From Candidatus Zipacnadia bacterium (GTDB taxonomy: Bacteria; Armatimonadota; Zipacnadia; Zipacnadales; Zipacnadaceae): DNA of 45,792 nt. Shown piece after piece: positions 18,033 to 25,731 of the stretch (the stretch's first letter is position 1; each line of letters opens with the position of its first letter). The position numbers and the translations under genes were made by a program. The notes under the pieces are model-generated. The model did not search any database and had not been told where the DNA came from. It saw nothing but the letters and a program-made list of their open reading frames with translations. The stretch is taken from the NCBI GenBank assembly GCA_029820565.1, contig JALGUR010000025.1:1-45792 (forward strand). Direction: 5' to 3'.

Positions 18033-19463
18033 TTACCCCGCTACCCAGGCCACGAAGTCGTCAAAGCCCTCCGAGAAACCTTTGAGGGTGCGCACGACGG
18101 GCAGATAGTCGTCAAACTCATCTACGGTCATCCCGTCCGGCTCGTAGGACTGGCGGAAGAGCTTGCTCTTAAGTAGTTTCTCTAAGATGTCTTTGGGCAC
18201 TGGTGTCCACATTCCGTCAGGGTTCAGTTCGCGCGGCTCGCTGTCAAATTCCTCCTGGCGGTTGGGGAAGACGGTGATGAAAGTGGAAGCTTCCGGCTCG
18301 CGGTGGATGGAGCGCAGGATGTTCCAGGGCCCCCGGCCTGAGGCAGGCAGCATCCGCGTCTTGGTAAAGCCTACCCCGCCCCGCTGCGGCGACATACACA
18401 GTATCCGGTAGTCACGCTGGCGGATGGCGGTGGTGCACCAGGTCTTTACTTCCTCCCAGTCGCTGACACCTAACTCCTCCAATTCTTCACCCACCGGGTC
18501 ATCTACCCGGCCATCCATCTGAGTGCGGAAACTGACCGGGGCCGTACTATTCTTCTCAATGACTCCGGCGAAAGCAATCTGCTGGGGTAGTGAATAGTTG
18601 ACTGTGATATTTACGCCCATTGCATTACTGGTAAGTTCGGCGGCGGCGTCAATACCGGCCTTGGTGCCCGGCACCTTGAATACGCAGTTGGGCGTCCCGC
18701 CCAGTGCTTCGGTCAGCCGGGGCCAGACCCAGTTGGCCTGCTCGACCATCGCCTCGGTGTCGTCAGCGTTCTTGGGATTCAGTTGCAGGCTGACGTAGCC
18801 GATTTGGCCATCGGTCAACTCCCAGATGGGCCGCAGTAGTTTGGCATTGGCTACTACGACCTGGACAGTCATCGCTGAGGCCAGGTCTAAGGCACTGTAA
18901 TCGGGATGTTCTTCGCGCAACTGATCGCGCACGGGGGTCCAATATTCGGGGTCTTCCTCGCGGGCAATGTTAACTAACTGAGGATTGGTAGTTACCAGGC
19001 AGGCGCCCTTGCGCATCGCGCGGCGCAGATTGGCGGCATAGTCGTTGCCCCAGAAGGTGTTCACCTCACCTTGCAAGGCCATCCGGGCCAGGCGGGCAAG
19101 GTTACTGGTGGCAAACTCCTCGGCTACCGCCTTGGCCTGGTCCACCAAATCCTGCCGCGCCCACTGCTGGAGCAGCGCATAATTCTGGGCGACCTCCTCG
19201 CCTAACGCTGCGTCACTGACTGGCACATAGGACTCACCACGGGTGACGACCGTATTATTCTTCAAATTCCAATCAGCCAGTACCGATTGCAAATCAATAG
19301 CGTTCTCGTGCAGTAACTCTGCTATCTCCTGTTGCCGCTGGTCAGAGGCTCTGGCATATTCAGCAGCCAGCTTTTGGCGCCAGGTATCCAGGCGTTGCGA
19401 CAACTCTTCGGGAACAGTCTTGAATATCAGGTCTTGCAGAGTCTCTATGCTTTGTTCAGTCAC
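18033..19463 (-). CDS. Transaldolase-like protein (extended TAL/FSA family)
   Basis: The 476-residue protein carries the transaldolase core in its middle: IGYVSLQLNPKNADDTEAM, then NCVFKVPGTKAGIDAA with the Schiff-base lysine at Lys263, then GVNITVNYSLPQQIAFAGV. Transaldolases move a dihydroxyacetone unit between sugar phosphates; FSA relatives make fructose-6-phosphate. Typical members have 215-380 residues, so the long N-terminal (about 150 residues, helical) and C-terminal parts are unusual and the substrate may differ. The start is GTG with GGAGAG 8 nt upstream. It is the last of five sugar-phosphate genes on this strand, 107 bp after the class II aldolase gene. Confidence 0.85.
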   Translation of the reverse strand: MTEQSIETLQDLIFKTVPEELSQRLDTWRQKLAAEYARASDQRQQEIAELLHENAIDLQSVLADWNLKNNTVVTRGESYVPVSDAALGEEVAQNYALLQQWARQDLVDQAKAVAEEFATSNLARLARMALQGEVNTFWGNDYAANLRRAMRKGACLVTTNPQLVNIAREEDPEYWTPVRDQLREEHPDYSALDLASAMTVQVVVANAKLLRPIWELTDGQIGYVSLQLNPKNADDTEAMVEQANWVWPRLTEALGGTPNCVFKVPGTKAGIDAAAELTSNAMGVNITVNYSLPQQIAFAGVIEKNSTAPVSFRTQMDGRVDDPVGEELEELGVSDWEEVKTWCTTAIRQRDYRILCMSPQRGGVGFTKTRMLPASGRGPWNILRSIHREPEASTFITVFPNRQEEFDSEPRELNPDGMWTPVPKDILEKLLKSKLFRQSYEPDGMTVDEFDDYLPVVRTLKGFSEGFDDFVAWVAG

Positions 19464-19570
19464 AGTAGATGCTCTCCTTTATATGCCGGACCTGCTACAG
19501 TATAAAGCCGCCCGGCTTCAGTAAGTATGGGTCCGAATCAGTAGAGTCCTGACCAGAAGGGGACTCGCCG

Positions 19571-20794
19571 TTAGCCACTGAGCACTTTATCAACTTGTGG
19601 CCCTATCTGGTAACTGCCGGTGTTCTGGTAACGCTCAACTACTGACTCGTAGACGCCCTGCAGATAGACATGAGTCTCGACATTAGTGCCGCACATGTTC
19701 TTATCGCCCGCGCGCACCAAATCTGCGTTGGCATCGAAGTATTCAAAGCGCGCCTGCGAACCGGCCACCAGGAAGCAGGTGTTTAGGTTAGTTTTCCCAA
19801 TCAGGCCGCGCGGCACATCGGCGGCACCGGTGCCCCCGTGTTGAGCAAACGCCGCGTAGACGCCAGTCTGCTCAATGATGGTGCGCTGTACTACTTCCAG
19901 TTTGTGGACATCGGTCCGGTGTTTCTCAGCGCTCAAGGCGGAGTGCTTCATGCCAATGTCGTAGGCAACACCTTCAGCACCGGTATAGTCCACGAACGCG
20001 GCAGCCAGGTGGGCAAAGTCTGCCAACTCCTCCTCCGATGGTGCCTGATATTCTACCTCGTCGCCGCTGGTACCGGTCGCGCCTAACTCCGCTTCCAGCA
20101 TCATGTCATTATTGTTCAGGTCTACGCGCACGCCGGTGGAGATGTCCTGTGTAATGATGAAGTCAAGCACCGGGGGAATACCTTCGGTGTCAATCATGCC
20201 CCACGCTGGTTGCATCACCGAAACAGTGTCCAGGAAATCAGCCCGGAACTGCTGGTAGTCAACACTCGTCAGGTAACCAATATAGGCATCGGCGTCGAAT
20301 TCCTCGACTGCCCCACCTAAGCCTTTGCTCGCCAGGTAGGCAACAGCCGCGTCAATCTTGGCCTGATAGTCCAATGGCGTGGACCGTCGCTCATAATCTT
20401 TCGCGGCATCAAACTTGGGAACCTTGAAATGGTCCAGGGAGATGGCGACATAATCTGCACCCCACGCCTCGGCCTCCATAGATATCCAGTCAACATTGGC
20501 CTTGGCGCCATTGACCACGGGATTGGCATGATACCTGACTCCCTCCGGCACAAAGATGCCCGTAGGGTCTCCGCCAACTTTGCGGTTGGAGTTATACGAG
20601 AATTGTACGATGATGGGTGACTGATCGCCCTGCGCGGCCGCCTGGACAAATGCCCGGGTCTCCCACCAATTATTGGAATTGGCGGCCACCAGCGTCACCC
20701 GCTGGTCTTCTGGTTTGAGATTGCCATCATCATCAAAGGGGCAATAGTGGTCAAAAATTGCCCGTAATTGTCGGCCTGTTAACAGTTTGCCCAT
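19571..20794 (-). CDS. Class II fructose-bisphosphate aldolase-family protein
   Basis: The 407-residue protein (ATG 20794, GGAGG about 11 nt upstream; an in-frame TTG at 20812 overlaps that site) has the landmarks of zinc-dependent class II aldolases. SLDHFKVP gives the catalytic Asp121 and a zinc-ligand His122; EAELGATGT is the family Glu motif; YDIGMKHS and AAFAQHGGTG supply further His ligands; KTNLNT matches the phosphate-binding KxN motif. It would split a ketose bisphosphate into triose phosphates. It is longer than E. coli FbaA (about 360) and has its own insertions, so the exact sugar could be fructose-, tagatose- or another ketose-bisphosphate. It lies between the transaldolase-like and FbaB-like genes. 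Confidence 0.85.
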   Translation of the reverse strand: MGKLLTGRQLRAIFDHYCPFDDDGNLKPEDQRVTLVAANSNNWWETRAFVQAAAQGDQSPIIVQFSYNSNRKVGGDPTGIFVPEGVRYHANPVVNGAKANVDWISMEAEAWGADYVAISLDHFKVPKFDAAKDYERRSTPLDYQAKIDAAVAYLASKGLGGAVEEFDADAYIGYLTSVDYQQFRADFLDTVSVMQPAWGMIDTEGIPPVLDFIITQDISTGVRVDLNNNDMMLEAELGATGTSGDEVEYQAPSEEELADFAHLAAAFVDYTGAEGVAYDIGMKHSALSAEKHRTDVHKLEVVQRTIIEQTGVYAAFAQHGGTGAADVPRGLIGKTNLNTCFLVAGSQARFEYFDANADLVRAGDKNMCGTNVETHVYLQGVYESVVERYQNTGSYQIGPQVDKVLSG

Positions 20795-20972
20795 AGTGTA
20801 TTTATCCTCCAAATAATAGTATTACTACAGTATATCCCCTTACGACAAATTGGGGAGGGCCGTACACAGCGGATCCCGATCTTCACTAACGTGGTTGAGG
20901 GATAGCGGTTAAGTTGTCCCGAACAGATACTACGCAAGCGCGAGTAGATGGGACAAATATTACTATCATTAT

Positions 20973-22022
20973 CTATCGGGCGTACTTCTCGTTTTGCATA
21001 ATCTGGGCAACTGCCTCAGCCAATTCCAGACCTTCTTCAATCGGGATACCCCAGAAGTTTCTACCGATGATTCTGCCTTCCCCACCCGCTTCCATTATTA
21101 CTTCCGTAGTCTGTTGCAACGCGGCCTTGGCGTCACCAGTTAACCGTGGCCCCCCGGAATATATCACAAAGGTTCTGGTTCCGGCGCCCGTGACTATCTT
21201 AGCTCTCTCAATGTGCTGCTCCTTGCTCAGCAGCGAGTCGTAGTTGGCTTTCTCGCCTTCCTTGAGCTGCGCCTGATATTGCGCAAGCTGCTCCCGGGGC
21301 GGCTCATAGTCCAGATACCGCATTGCTTCCGCTATTTTTCCACTGTATTCCCCTTTTATGAAGTCATCATAGGCGTCACGATGCTTGGGATCTACCACCG
21401 AGGGGAATTTGGTCTTGACTATATCGGCCCCCAATGATTCGGCAGCCGAAACAGCGTAATGGCACCACAGCAGACTGTCCGCTTTGGTGGCGCTCGGTGC
21501 TGGCCCTCGCGGATAACTCCACAACACCAGCGGCAACCCAGCCTGGTGGGCTTCTTCCCTTATCTTGCCTGTCCTCTCGACGTCTGCCCCGGTTTCCTGT
21601 GAACCCAGATAAAAGGTCAACCCGATGGCGTCAGCGCCCAACTCTACTGCCTCGTCCACCGAGCCGAACATAGTGTGTCGCGGGTAGTTGGCATCATTGG
21701 CCTTACCCGTATAGAAATGGCCGTCCAACTTAACAATCAGAGGTATCTCGATATCGTGCTGATACTTCTGCGCCTGACCAATGGACAATACCAAAGCCGA
21801 GAAAGGCCCAGTATTGCCTAATTCTATTACCGAGGCCGGCTTCGCTGCGCGCTCCCATTTGAACTCGTGCACGGCCCCGTGTTCCACCAGTTGGTCAAAA
21901 GGCAATCCCAGAAAAGTTCCGTTAGCCGGGCCGTGCTCATACAGCATTTCGTGCAGTTTCTCAGCGATAGCCCCGCTCAAGTGCGTCAGGTCGGTAAGTT
22001 TTGGTCTGTCTACAATTGCCAA
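20973..22022 (-). CDS. Class I fructose-bisphosphate aldolase, FbaB/DhnA type
   Basis: The 349-residue protein matches the archaeal-type class I aldolase family (DeoC/LacD fold): GADAIGLTFYLGSQETGAD, LVLWSYPRG, GADIVKTKFPSVV with candidate Schiff-base Lys203 (Lys205 adjacent), VIYSGGPRLTGD and GRIIGRNFWG, the last two forming the phosphate site. It cleaves fructose-1,6-bisphosphate into DHAP and glyceraldehyde-3-phosphate, in the cytoplasm. The start is TTG (22020-22022) with GAGGAGAG 6 nt upstream; the promoter at 22075-22103 is its own. A second, unrelated aldolase fold lies next downstream, which is unusual. Confidence 0.9.
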   Translation of the reverse strand: MAIVDRPKLTDLTHLSGAIAEKLHEMLYEHGPANGTFLGLPFDQLVEHGAVHEFKWERAAKPASVIELGNTGPFSALVLSIGQAQKYQHDIEIPLIVKLDGHFYTGKANDANYPRHTMFGSVDEAVELGADAIGLTFYLGSQETGADVERTGKIREEAHQAGLPLVLWSYPRGPAPSATKADSLLWCHYAVSAAESLGADIVKTKFPSVVDPKHRDAYDDFIKGEYSGKIAEAMRYLDYEPPREQLAQYQAQLKEGEKANYDSLLSKEQHIERAKIVTGAGTRTFVIYSGGPRLTGDAKAALQQTTEVIMEAGGEGRIIGRNFWGIPIEEGLELAEAVAQIMQNEKYAR

Positions 22023-22074
22023 GGCAATCTCTCCTCATAAAACCATCATACGGATTTGTTGGTATAATAATACT

Positions 22075-22103
22075 ATAATAACATATTGTTTTGGCTGCGT
22101 CAA
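22075..22103 (-). promoter_or_regulatory. Promoter upstream of the FbaB-type aldolase gene
   Basis: On the minus strand TTGACG (22098-22103), 17 bp, TATTAT (22075-22080). It lies in the 86-bp gap after the fructokinase-like gene and splits the sugar locus into two transcription units, or adds an internal start. Confidence 0.65.
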
Positions 22104-22108
22104 GTTGA

Positions 22109-23077
22109 CTACTGGCGGTGGCTATTGAGGAATTCTTCGACCTGTTGGCGGGTAGGTAGCGAGGGAATTACTCCGCTGCCAGTAGCGGTCAGTGCGGCCG
22201 TAGCATTGGCGAAGGTGGCAATTTTGCCCAGAGTGTACAGGTCCACTTCTGCTTCGCTTTGCCCGGATTCCAGCAGACCCAGCAACATACCCGCGACAAA
22301 GGCATCGCCACAGCCGACGGTGTCAGCCACCGTTACCTGGAAGCCGGGCACGTGCTGCCCATCGTCGCCATTATAGATGTATGCCCCTTCCGCGCCCATA
22401 GTTACTGCCACCAACTCTGGCCCCATATCATAGAGCGTTCGCACTCCCTCTTCCAGTACGCTGGTGCCGGTAGCAAATTCCATCTCCTCCTGGCTTAATT
22501 TCAACACATCGCAGTCATGTATAGCCTCCGACATCCAGCGAAACGCCTCATTCATGTCCGGCCACAGCGAGGGGCGCAAGTTGGGGTCCAGGCTGACTAT
22601 GATGCCGGCTTCGGCCGCTATCCTGACCCCTTCCCGGGTAGTGTCGCGGAAGGGCTGGTTTATCAGGCTAATAGTGCCGAAATGAAATACCTGGGCATCC
22701 CTAATGTAATTTTCGTCTATCTCGCTGGGCCACAGCATCTGGCAAGCACTGTGCTTGACGTGGAAAGAGAAGTCGGGCACACCATCTTCATCCACGGCAA
22801 CGAAAGCCAGTTGCGTGGCATATTCAGGGTCCTGGAGGAAATAGGTGACATCCACCCCACACTCCTCCAGACTCTGACGGATGTAGTCGCCAAAGTGGTC
22901 ACCACCGGCCTTGCCGATGACGCCCGAGGAGCCCCCGAGGCGAGCGACACCCGTGGCGACATTCAACGGCGCCCCACCGGCTGCCTTGGTAAACTCCGTG
23001 GCCTCCAGCAGGCTACGGCTGGGTTGGGTCGCGACCATATCTACTATCGGTTCGCCCAGGCATACTATGTCAGGCAC
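22109..23077 (-). CDS. PfkB family sugar kinase, fructokinase-like
   Basis: The 322-residue protein is a ribokinase/PfkB family kinase of normal length. The N-terminus CLGEPIVDMVATQP and GGAPLNVATGVARLGG is the first PfkB signature; DTVGCGDAFVAGML is the second, with the catalytic base Asp and the anion hole. The style is closest to fructokinases (SLDPNLRPSLWPD, LKLSQEEMEF). It would phosphorylate fructose or a related sugar with ATP in the cytoplasm. The start is GTG with GGAGG 8 nt upstream. It sits 30 bp after the other PfkB gene, clearly in one operon, and just before the aldolase genes. Confidence 0.88.
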   Translation of the reverse strand: MPDIVCLGEPIVDMVATQPSRSLLEATEFTKAAGGAPLNVATGVARLGGSSGVIGKAGGDHFGDYIRQSLEECGVDVTYFLQDPEYATQLAFVAVDEDGVPDFSFHVKHSACQMLWPSEIDENYIRDAQVFHFGTISLINQPFRDTTREGVRIAAEAGIIVSLDPNLRPSLWPDMNEAFRWMSEAIHDCDVLKLSQEEMEFATGTSVLEEGVRTLYDMGPELVAVTMGAEGAYIYNGDDGQHVPGFQVTVADTVGCGDAFVAGMLLGLLESGQSEAEVDLYTLGKIATFANATAALTATGSGVIPSLPTRQQVEEFLNSHRQ

Positions 23078-23107
23078 GGCTGTATCCTCCTGGCAAGTGA
23101 TACCGAC

Positions 23108-24037
23108 TCACGCCGGCAAGGGACACTCATCAAAATGCACCATCCCCCGCAGGGTCTCATAGCGCCGGTACAGATGGGTGACTGTCAGGCGCTGTAGGCC
23201 CTCTACCGAGAAATCTTCTACACAGGCCGAAGCAGTAACTGTGCCGATAGCCATTGCCTGGCGCAACTGCTCCTCTTCAGCCTGCCCCGACCAGGCCAGA
23301 AAGCCAATGAACCCCCCGGCGAAACTATCACCGGCCCCGGTCGGGTCTATCACCGCGGGCAGCGGATAGGAGGGCAGGCAGAACTGCCCCCACCTTGCAA
23401 CTAACGCCGCCCCGTATTCGCCCTTCTTTATCAGCACATACTTGGGCCCCATTCCCAGAACCTGCTGGGCTGCCTGGGCCAGATTAGGCTCCTCGGTGAG
23501 TTGCCTGATTTCGGCGTCATTCATCGCCGCCACGTCTACCCGGCTCAGCACCTCCAGTAGTTCATCCCGCGCGTTTTCTATCCAGAAATTCATAGTATCA
23601 CTCACGGTCAGCATCGGCGAGTTTATCTGGTCAAGGACCTTGAGTTGCAGCGAGGGCTGAATGTTGGCCAAAAACACATAGCCGCAATCCTGCCAGCCGG
23701 CCGGTAGGACAGGGTCAAAATCAGCAAACACGTTCAGTTGAGTGTCTAAGGTATCAGCCTCGCCCATGTCATACTCGTACTGCCCTGACCACTGGAACGA
23801 CTGCGCTTCGGCTACCTGTTGCACTCCAGTCAGGTCCACGCCGCGCTCCTGCAAATCATCAAGCGCTTCGGAAGGAAAGTCATCACCAATAACACCTACC
23901 AGACAAACCGGTGCCAACAAACTGGCCGCAGTGGCAGCATATACTCCGGCTCCCCCCACCGCATCCTCCACGCGGCCAAACGGAGTCTGCACTGTATCAA
24001 GCGCCATTGACCCGACAATGAGTACTTTGTTGTTCAT
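23108..24037 (-). CDS. PfkB family carbohydrate kinase
   Basis: The 309-residue protein has GSMALDTVQTPFG and AVGGAGVYAATAASLL at the N-terminal sugar-binding site and DPTGAGDSFAGGFIGFLA as the PfkB signature 2 with the catalytic Asp. The lid segment differs from its neighbour's, so the two kinases are not a recent duplication. Substrate is unknown; the surrounding aldolases make a sugar or sugar phosphate likely. The start is ATG 24037. It is the first gene of the sugar-phosphate locus. Confidence 0.88.
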   Translation of the reverse strand: MNNKVLIVGSMALDTVQTPFGRVEDAVGGAGVYAATAASLLAPVCLVGVIGDDFPSEALDDLQERGVDLTGVQQVAEAQSFQWSGQYEYDMGEADTLDTQLNVFADFDPVLPAGWQDCGYVFLANIQPSLQLKVLDQINSPMLTVSDTMNFWIENARDELLEVLSRVDVAAMNDAEIRQLTEEPNLAQAAQQVLGMGPKYVLIKKGEYGAALVARWGQFCLPSYPLPAVIDPTGAGDSFAGGFIGFLAWSGQAEEEQLRQAMAIGTVTASACVEDFSVEGLQRLTVTHLYRRYETLRGMVHFDECPLPA

Positions 24038-24115
24038 CCTAGGCTTTTCCCGGCCTTATCTTTCACTCCGAATATTCATATGCATTGCTTGTGAGCTACA
24101 AGATGGTTGTACCCT

Positions 24116-24985
24116 TTACCATCTGTCCGCCCAATACAACACTTCGTTACGACGTGAATTAATTGCGATGCCGTAGGCTCCGCCATGGTTTTCTCCGTAT
24201 CCGCCCGCCACCTGCTCATCGAGGCTATCGGCGTCTATCTGCGAGGGCCCATAGTGGTCCTTGCGTAAGCTGAACTCTGATGTTGTGCTCAAGTCCTTAT
24301 TCTCATACATAGACTCGCGGACCCGGGCAAGGTCAGCCTTCGGGAGAACATAGCGCATTTCAAAGGGGTAAGAACCCTGCATGAATGTCCGCTCATAGTA
24401 GAGATTTACCTTACTTGCGGTCTGCGGGATGCTTGGCGGGAAGTGGGCTATCCATTTGGTCTCCGGATACCTGTGTTTCTCCAGAAGCTCCTCATAACGG
24501 GCGGGATTGCGGATCGGCGTAGAGAGCGTTGCCATTCCATTTGTTATGAGGAGAAAGAAGATGCCGAGCACCACAATCGGTATGCCCGCGCCAACTTTGG
24601 TCCAGGCTAAATCGGGGAATCGGGACCCAAGCCAACAAACGAGTAGCGCCAGCAGTCCCGGAGCGACATTGACGATGTGAAACGACCAAAGGATAGGTAC
24701 CCAGTAACGCGCAATCCACAGCAAACTTGCCACCAAGCCGCCGGTGAGGAGTAAGGCTCCCGCAACCCACAGGCCCTTGTTGGTTTGCAAGGGGAACCTC
24801 CGCGCCAGCCACCACGTAGAGAGTAACAGAAGCCCCGGTACGAGATTAGAGAGTAGAATTGGCCATAAGAGCCAAGGCGTGGGATACTGGATAGCCAACC
24901 GCACAGAGCCCACCAACCCACCGCCTAGGAATAACAGTGCAATAATCAGCAATATCGGGGTGCCTTTGGAATATGTTTTTCCCAT
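24116..24985 (-). CDS. Integral membrane protein with extracytoplasmic C-terminal domain
   Basis: The 289-residue protein has four or five hydrophobic helices in the first 160 residues (ILLIIALLFLGGGLVGSV, LLSNLVPGLLLLSTWWLA, LWVAGALLLTGGLVASLL, VAPGLLALLVCWL, IPIVVLGIFFLLIT) and a soluble C-terminal domain of about 130 residues (YEELLEKHRYPETKWIAHFP, SYPFEMRYVLPKADL). I do not recognise the family. It begins 47 bp after the YkgJ-like gene on the same strand and may close that operon. Confidence 0.7.
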   Translation of the reverse strand: MGKTYSKGTPILLIIALLFLGGGLVGSVRLAIQYPTPWLLWPILLSNLVPGLLLLSTWWLARRFPLQTNKGLWVAGALLLTGGLVASLLWIARYWVPILWSFHIVNVAPGLLALLVCWLGSRFPDLAWTKVGAGIPIVVLGIFFLLITNGMATLSTPIRNPARYEELLEKHRYPETKWIAHFPPSIPQTASKVNLYYERTFMQGSYPFEMRYVLPKADLARVRESMYENKDLSTTSEFSLRKDHYGPSQIDADSLDEQVAGGYGENHGGAYGIAINSRRNEVLYWADRW

Positions 24986-25032
24986 ACATTCACCCGCCGG
25001 TTCCTGTGCAGTGTCTTAGTTATCCTCTTCGG

Positions 25033-25518
25033 CTACCTTGGGCACTTGCTCTGCCAGTGCCAGTAACTGAAAGGATGCGGGGCCAGGTCGGCATAGCGAC
25101 GCATCAGATCCAGACCATCCTTGACCACTGCCGACTGCTTACCCGTGGGACAGGGCAACCATTCAACTAACCCGAACAGTCGGCAGATCAGCGGCCTGAT
25201 CGGGTAGATGGTACACAGTCGGCTATCTTCATCCAGGAAGCGGCACGGAGCCATCATCTGTCCCCAACGCCGCTGCCGCCGCGGGGGAACCGGCCGGCCC
25301 TGATTGTCAAGATACTGTCGTATGGCTTGATATTCAGCCGCCACCATCGGCACTTCTCCTGCGCAGCGCAAGGCACAATCAGTGCAGCCATCGCAGATAC
25401 CTACCGGAAGCCGTTCATATACTGAATGCAGCCACTCGGTCACCTGCTGACAGCCAGGCGAGGCGCTGGGGCGGGGTTGGAGAACCCCGCCTGCGCGATA
25501 AGATAGATCAGGGTTCAT
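25033..25518 (-). CDS. YkgJ-type cysteine-cluster (Zn/Fe-S) protein
   Basis: From ATG 25518 the protein has 161 residues. The cysteine pattern is that of the YkgJ/CxxCxxCC family: CDGCTDCALRC, then APCRFLDEDSRLCTIYPIRP and LICRLFGLVEWLPC. Such proteins bind a zinc or iron-sulfur cluster; no activity can be assigned. The ATG overlaps the last 11 bases of the DUF951 gene. A GTG/ATG frame further upstream (to 25566) exists but would overlap DUF951 more. Residues about 7-20 (YRAGGVLQPRPS) are encoded by a REP-like hairpin at 25471-25497, so the N-terminus looks acquired from a repeat. Confidence 0.75.
   Translation of the reverse strand: MNPDLSYRAGGVLQPRPSASPGCQQVTEWLHSVYERLPVGICDGCTDCALRCAGEVPMVAAEYQAIRQYLDNQGRPVPPRRQRRWGQMMAPCRFLDEDSRLCTIYPIRPLICRLFGLVEWLPCPTGKQSAVVKDGLDLMRRYADLAPHPFSYWHWQSKCPR
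25471..25497. repeat. REP-like half element inside the YkgJ-like coding sequence
   Basis: GCGGGGTT-ggag-AACCCCGC forms an 8-bp stem, then CTGCGCG. Read on the minus strand (GCAGGCGGGGTTCTCC...) it matches the half-element of the REPINs at 37334-37394 and 39772-39831. Confidence 0.6.
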
Positions 25519-25723
25519 TGGTCTGTTGCTCAACTGCGGTAATACGTTTGCGGATAAGGCGCACAAACCGCGAGCGGCGCATCATCATAATCCGCCCACA
25601 GCCGGTGCAGCGCGCCTTGATGTCATTGCCCAGTTTGATTACCTCCCACTGGTTACTCCCGCACGGGTGGGTTTTTTTGAGTTGTACTATCTCGCCGAGC
25701 CGCAACTTCGTCATAGGGAGCAT
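25508..25723 (-). CDS. DUF951 family protein
   Basis: A 71-residue protein with the DUF951 pattern: LRLGEIVQLKKTHPCGSNQW, EVIKLGNDIKARCTGCGR, IMMMRRSRF, RLIRKRI. The Cys residues (PCG, CTGCG) suggest a small metal-binding beta fold; the family is widespread, often next to rpsF or obg-type genes, and has no defined reaction. An ATG at 25723 or at 25714 could start it; the family N-terminus (MTKLRLGE) favours 25714. It begins 8 bp after the histidine kinase stop and overlaps the YkgJ-like gene, so the three are cotranscribed. Confidence 0.85.
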   Translation of the reverse strand: MLPMTKLRLGEIVQLKKTHPCGSNQWEVIKLGNDIKARCTGCGRIMMMRRSRFVRLIRKRITAVEQQTNEP

Positions 25724-25731
25724 AACCCAAC

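Noticed and set aside
17905-18035. Possible plus-strand gene fragment in the gap before the transaldolase-like gene
   Set aside because: A short open stretch exists (tryptophan and alanine/arginine-rich) but has no start, SD or recognisable homology.
18033-24037. Sulfoquinovose (sulfo-EMP or sulfo-TAL) pathway
   Set aside because: A PfkB kinase, LacD/FbaB-fold aldolase and transaldolase are reminiscent, but no sulfoquinovosidase, isomerase, sulfolactaldehyde enzyme or sulfonate exporter is present, and the class I aldolase reads as FbaB-type.
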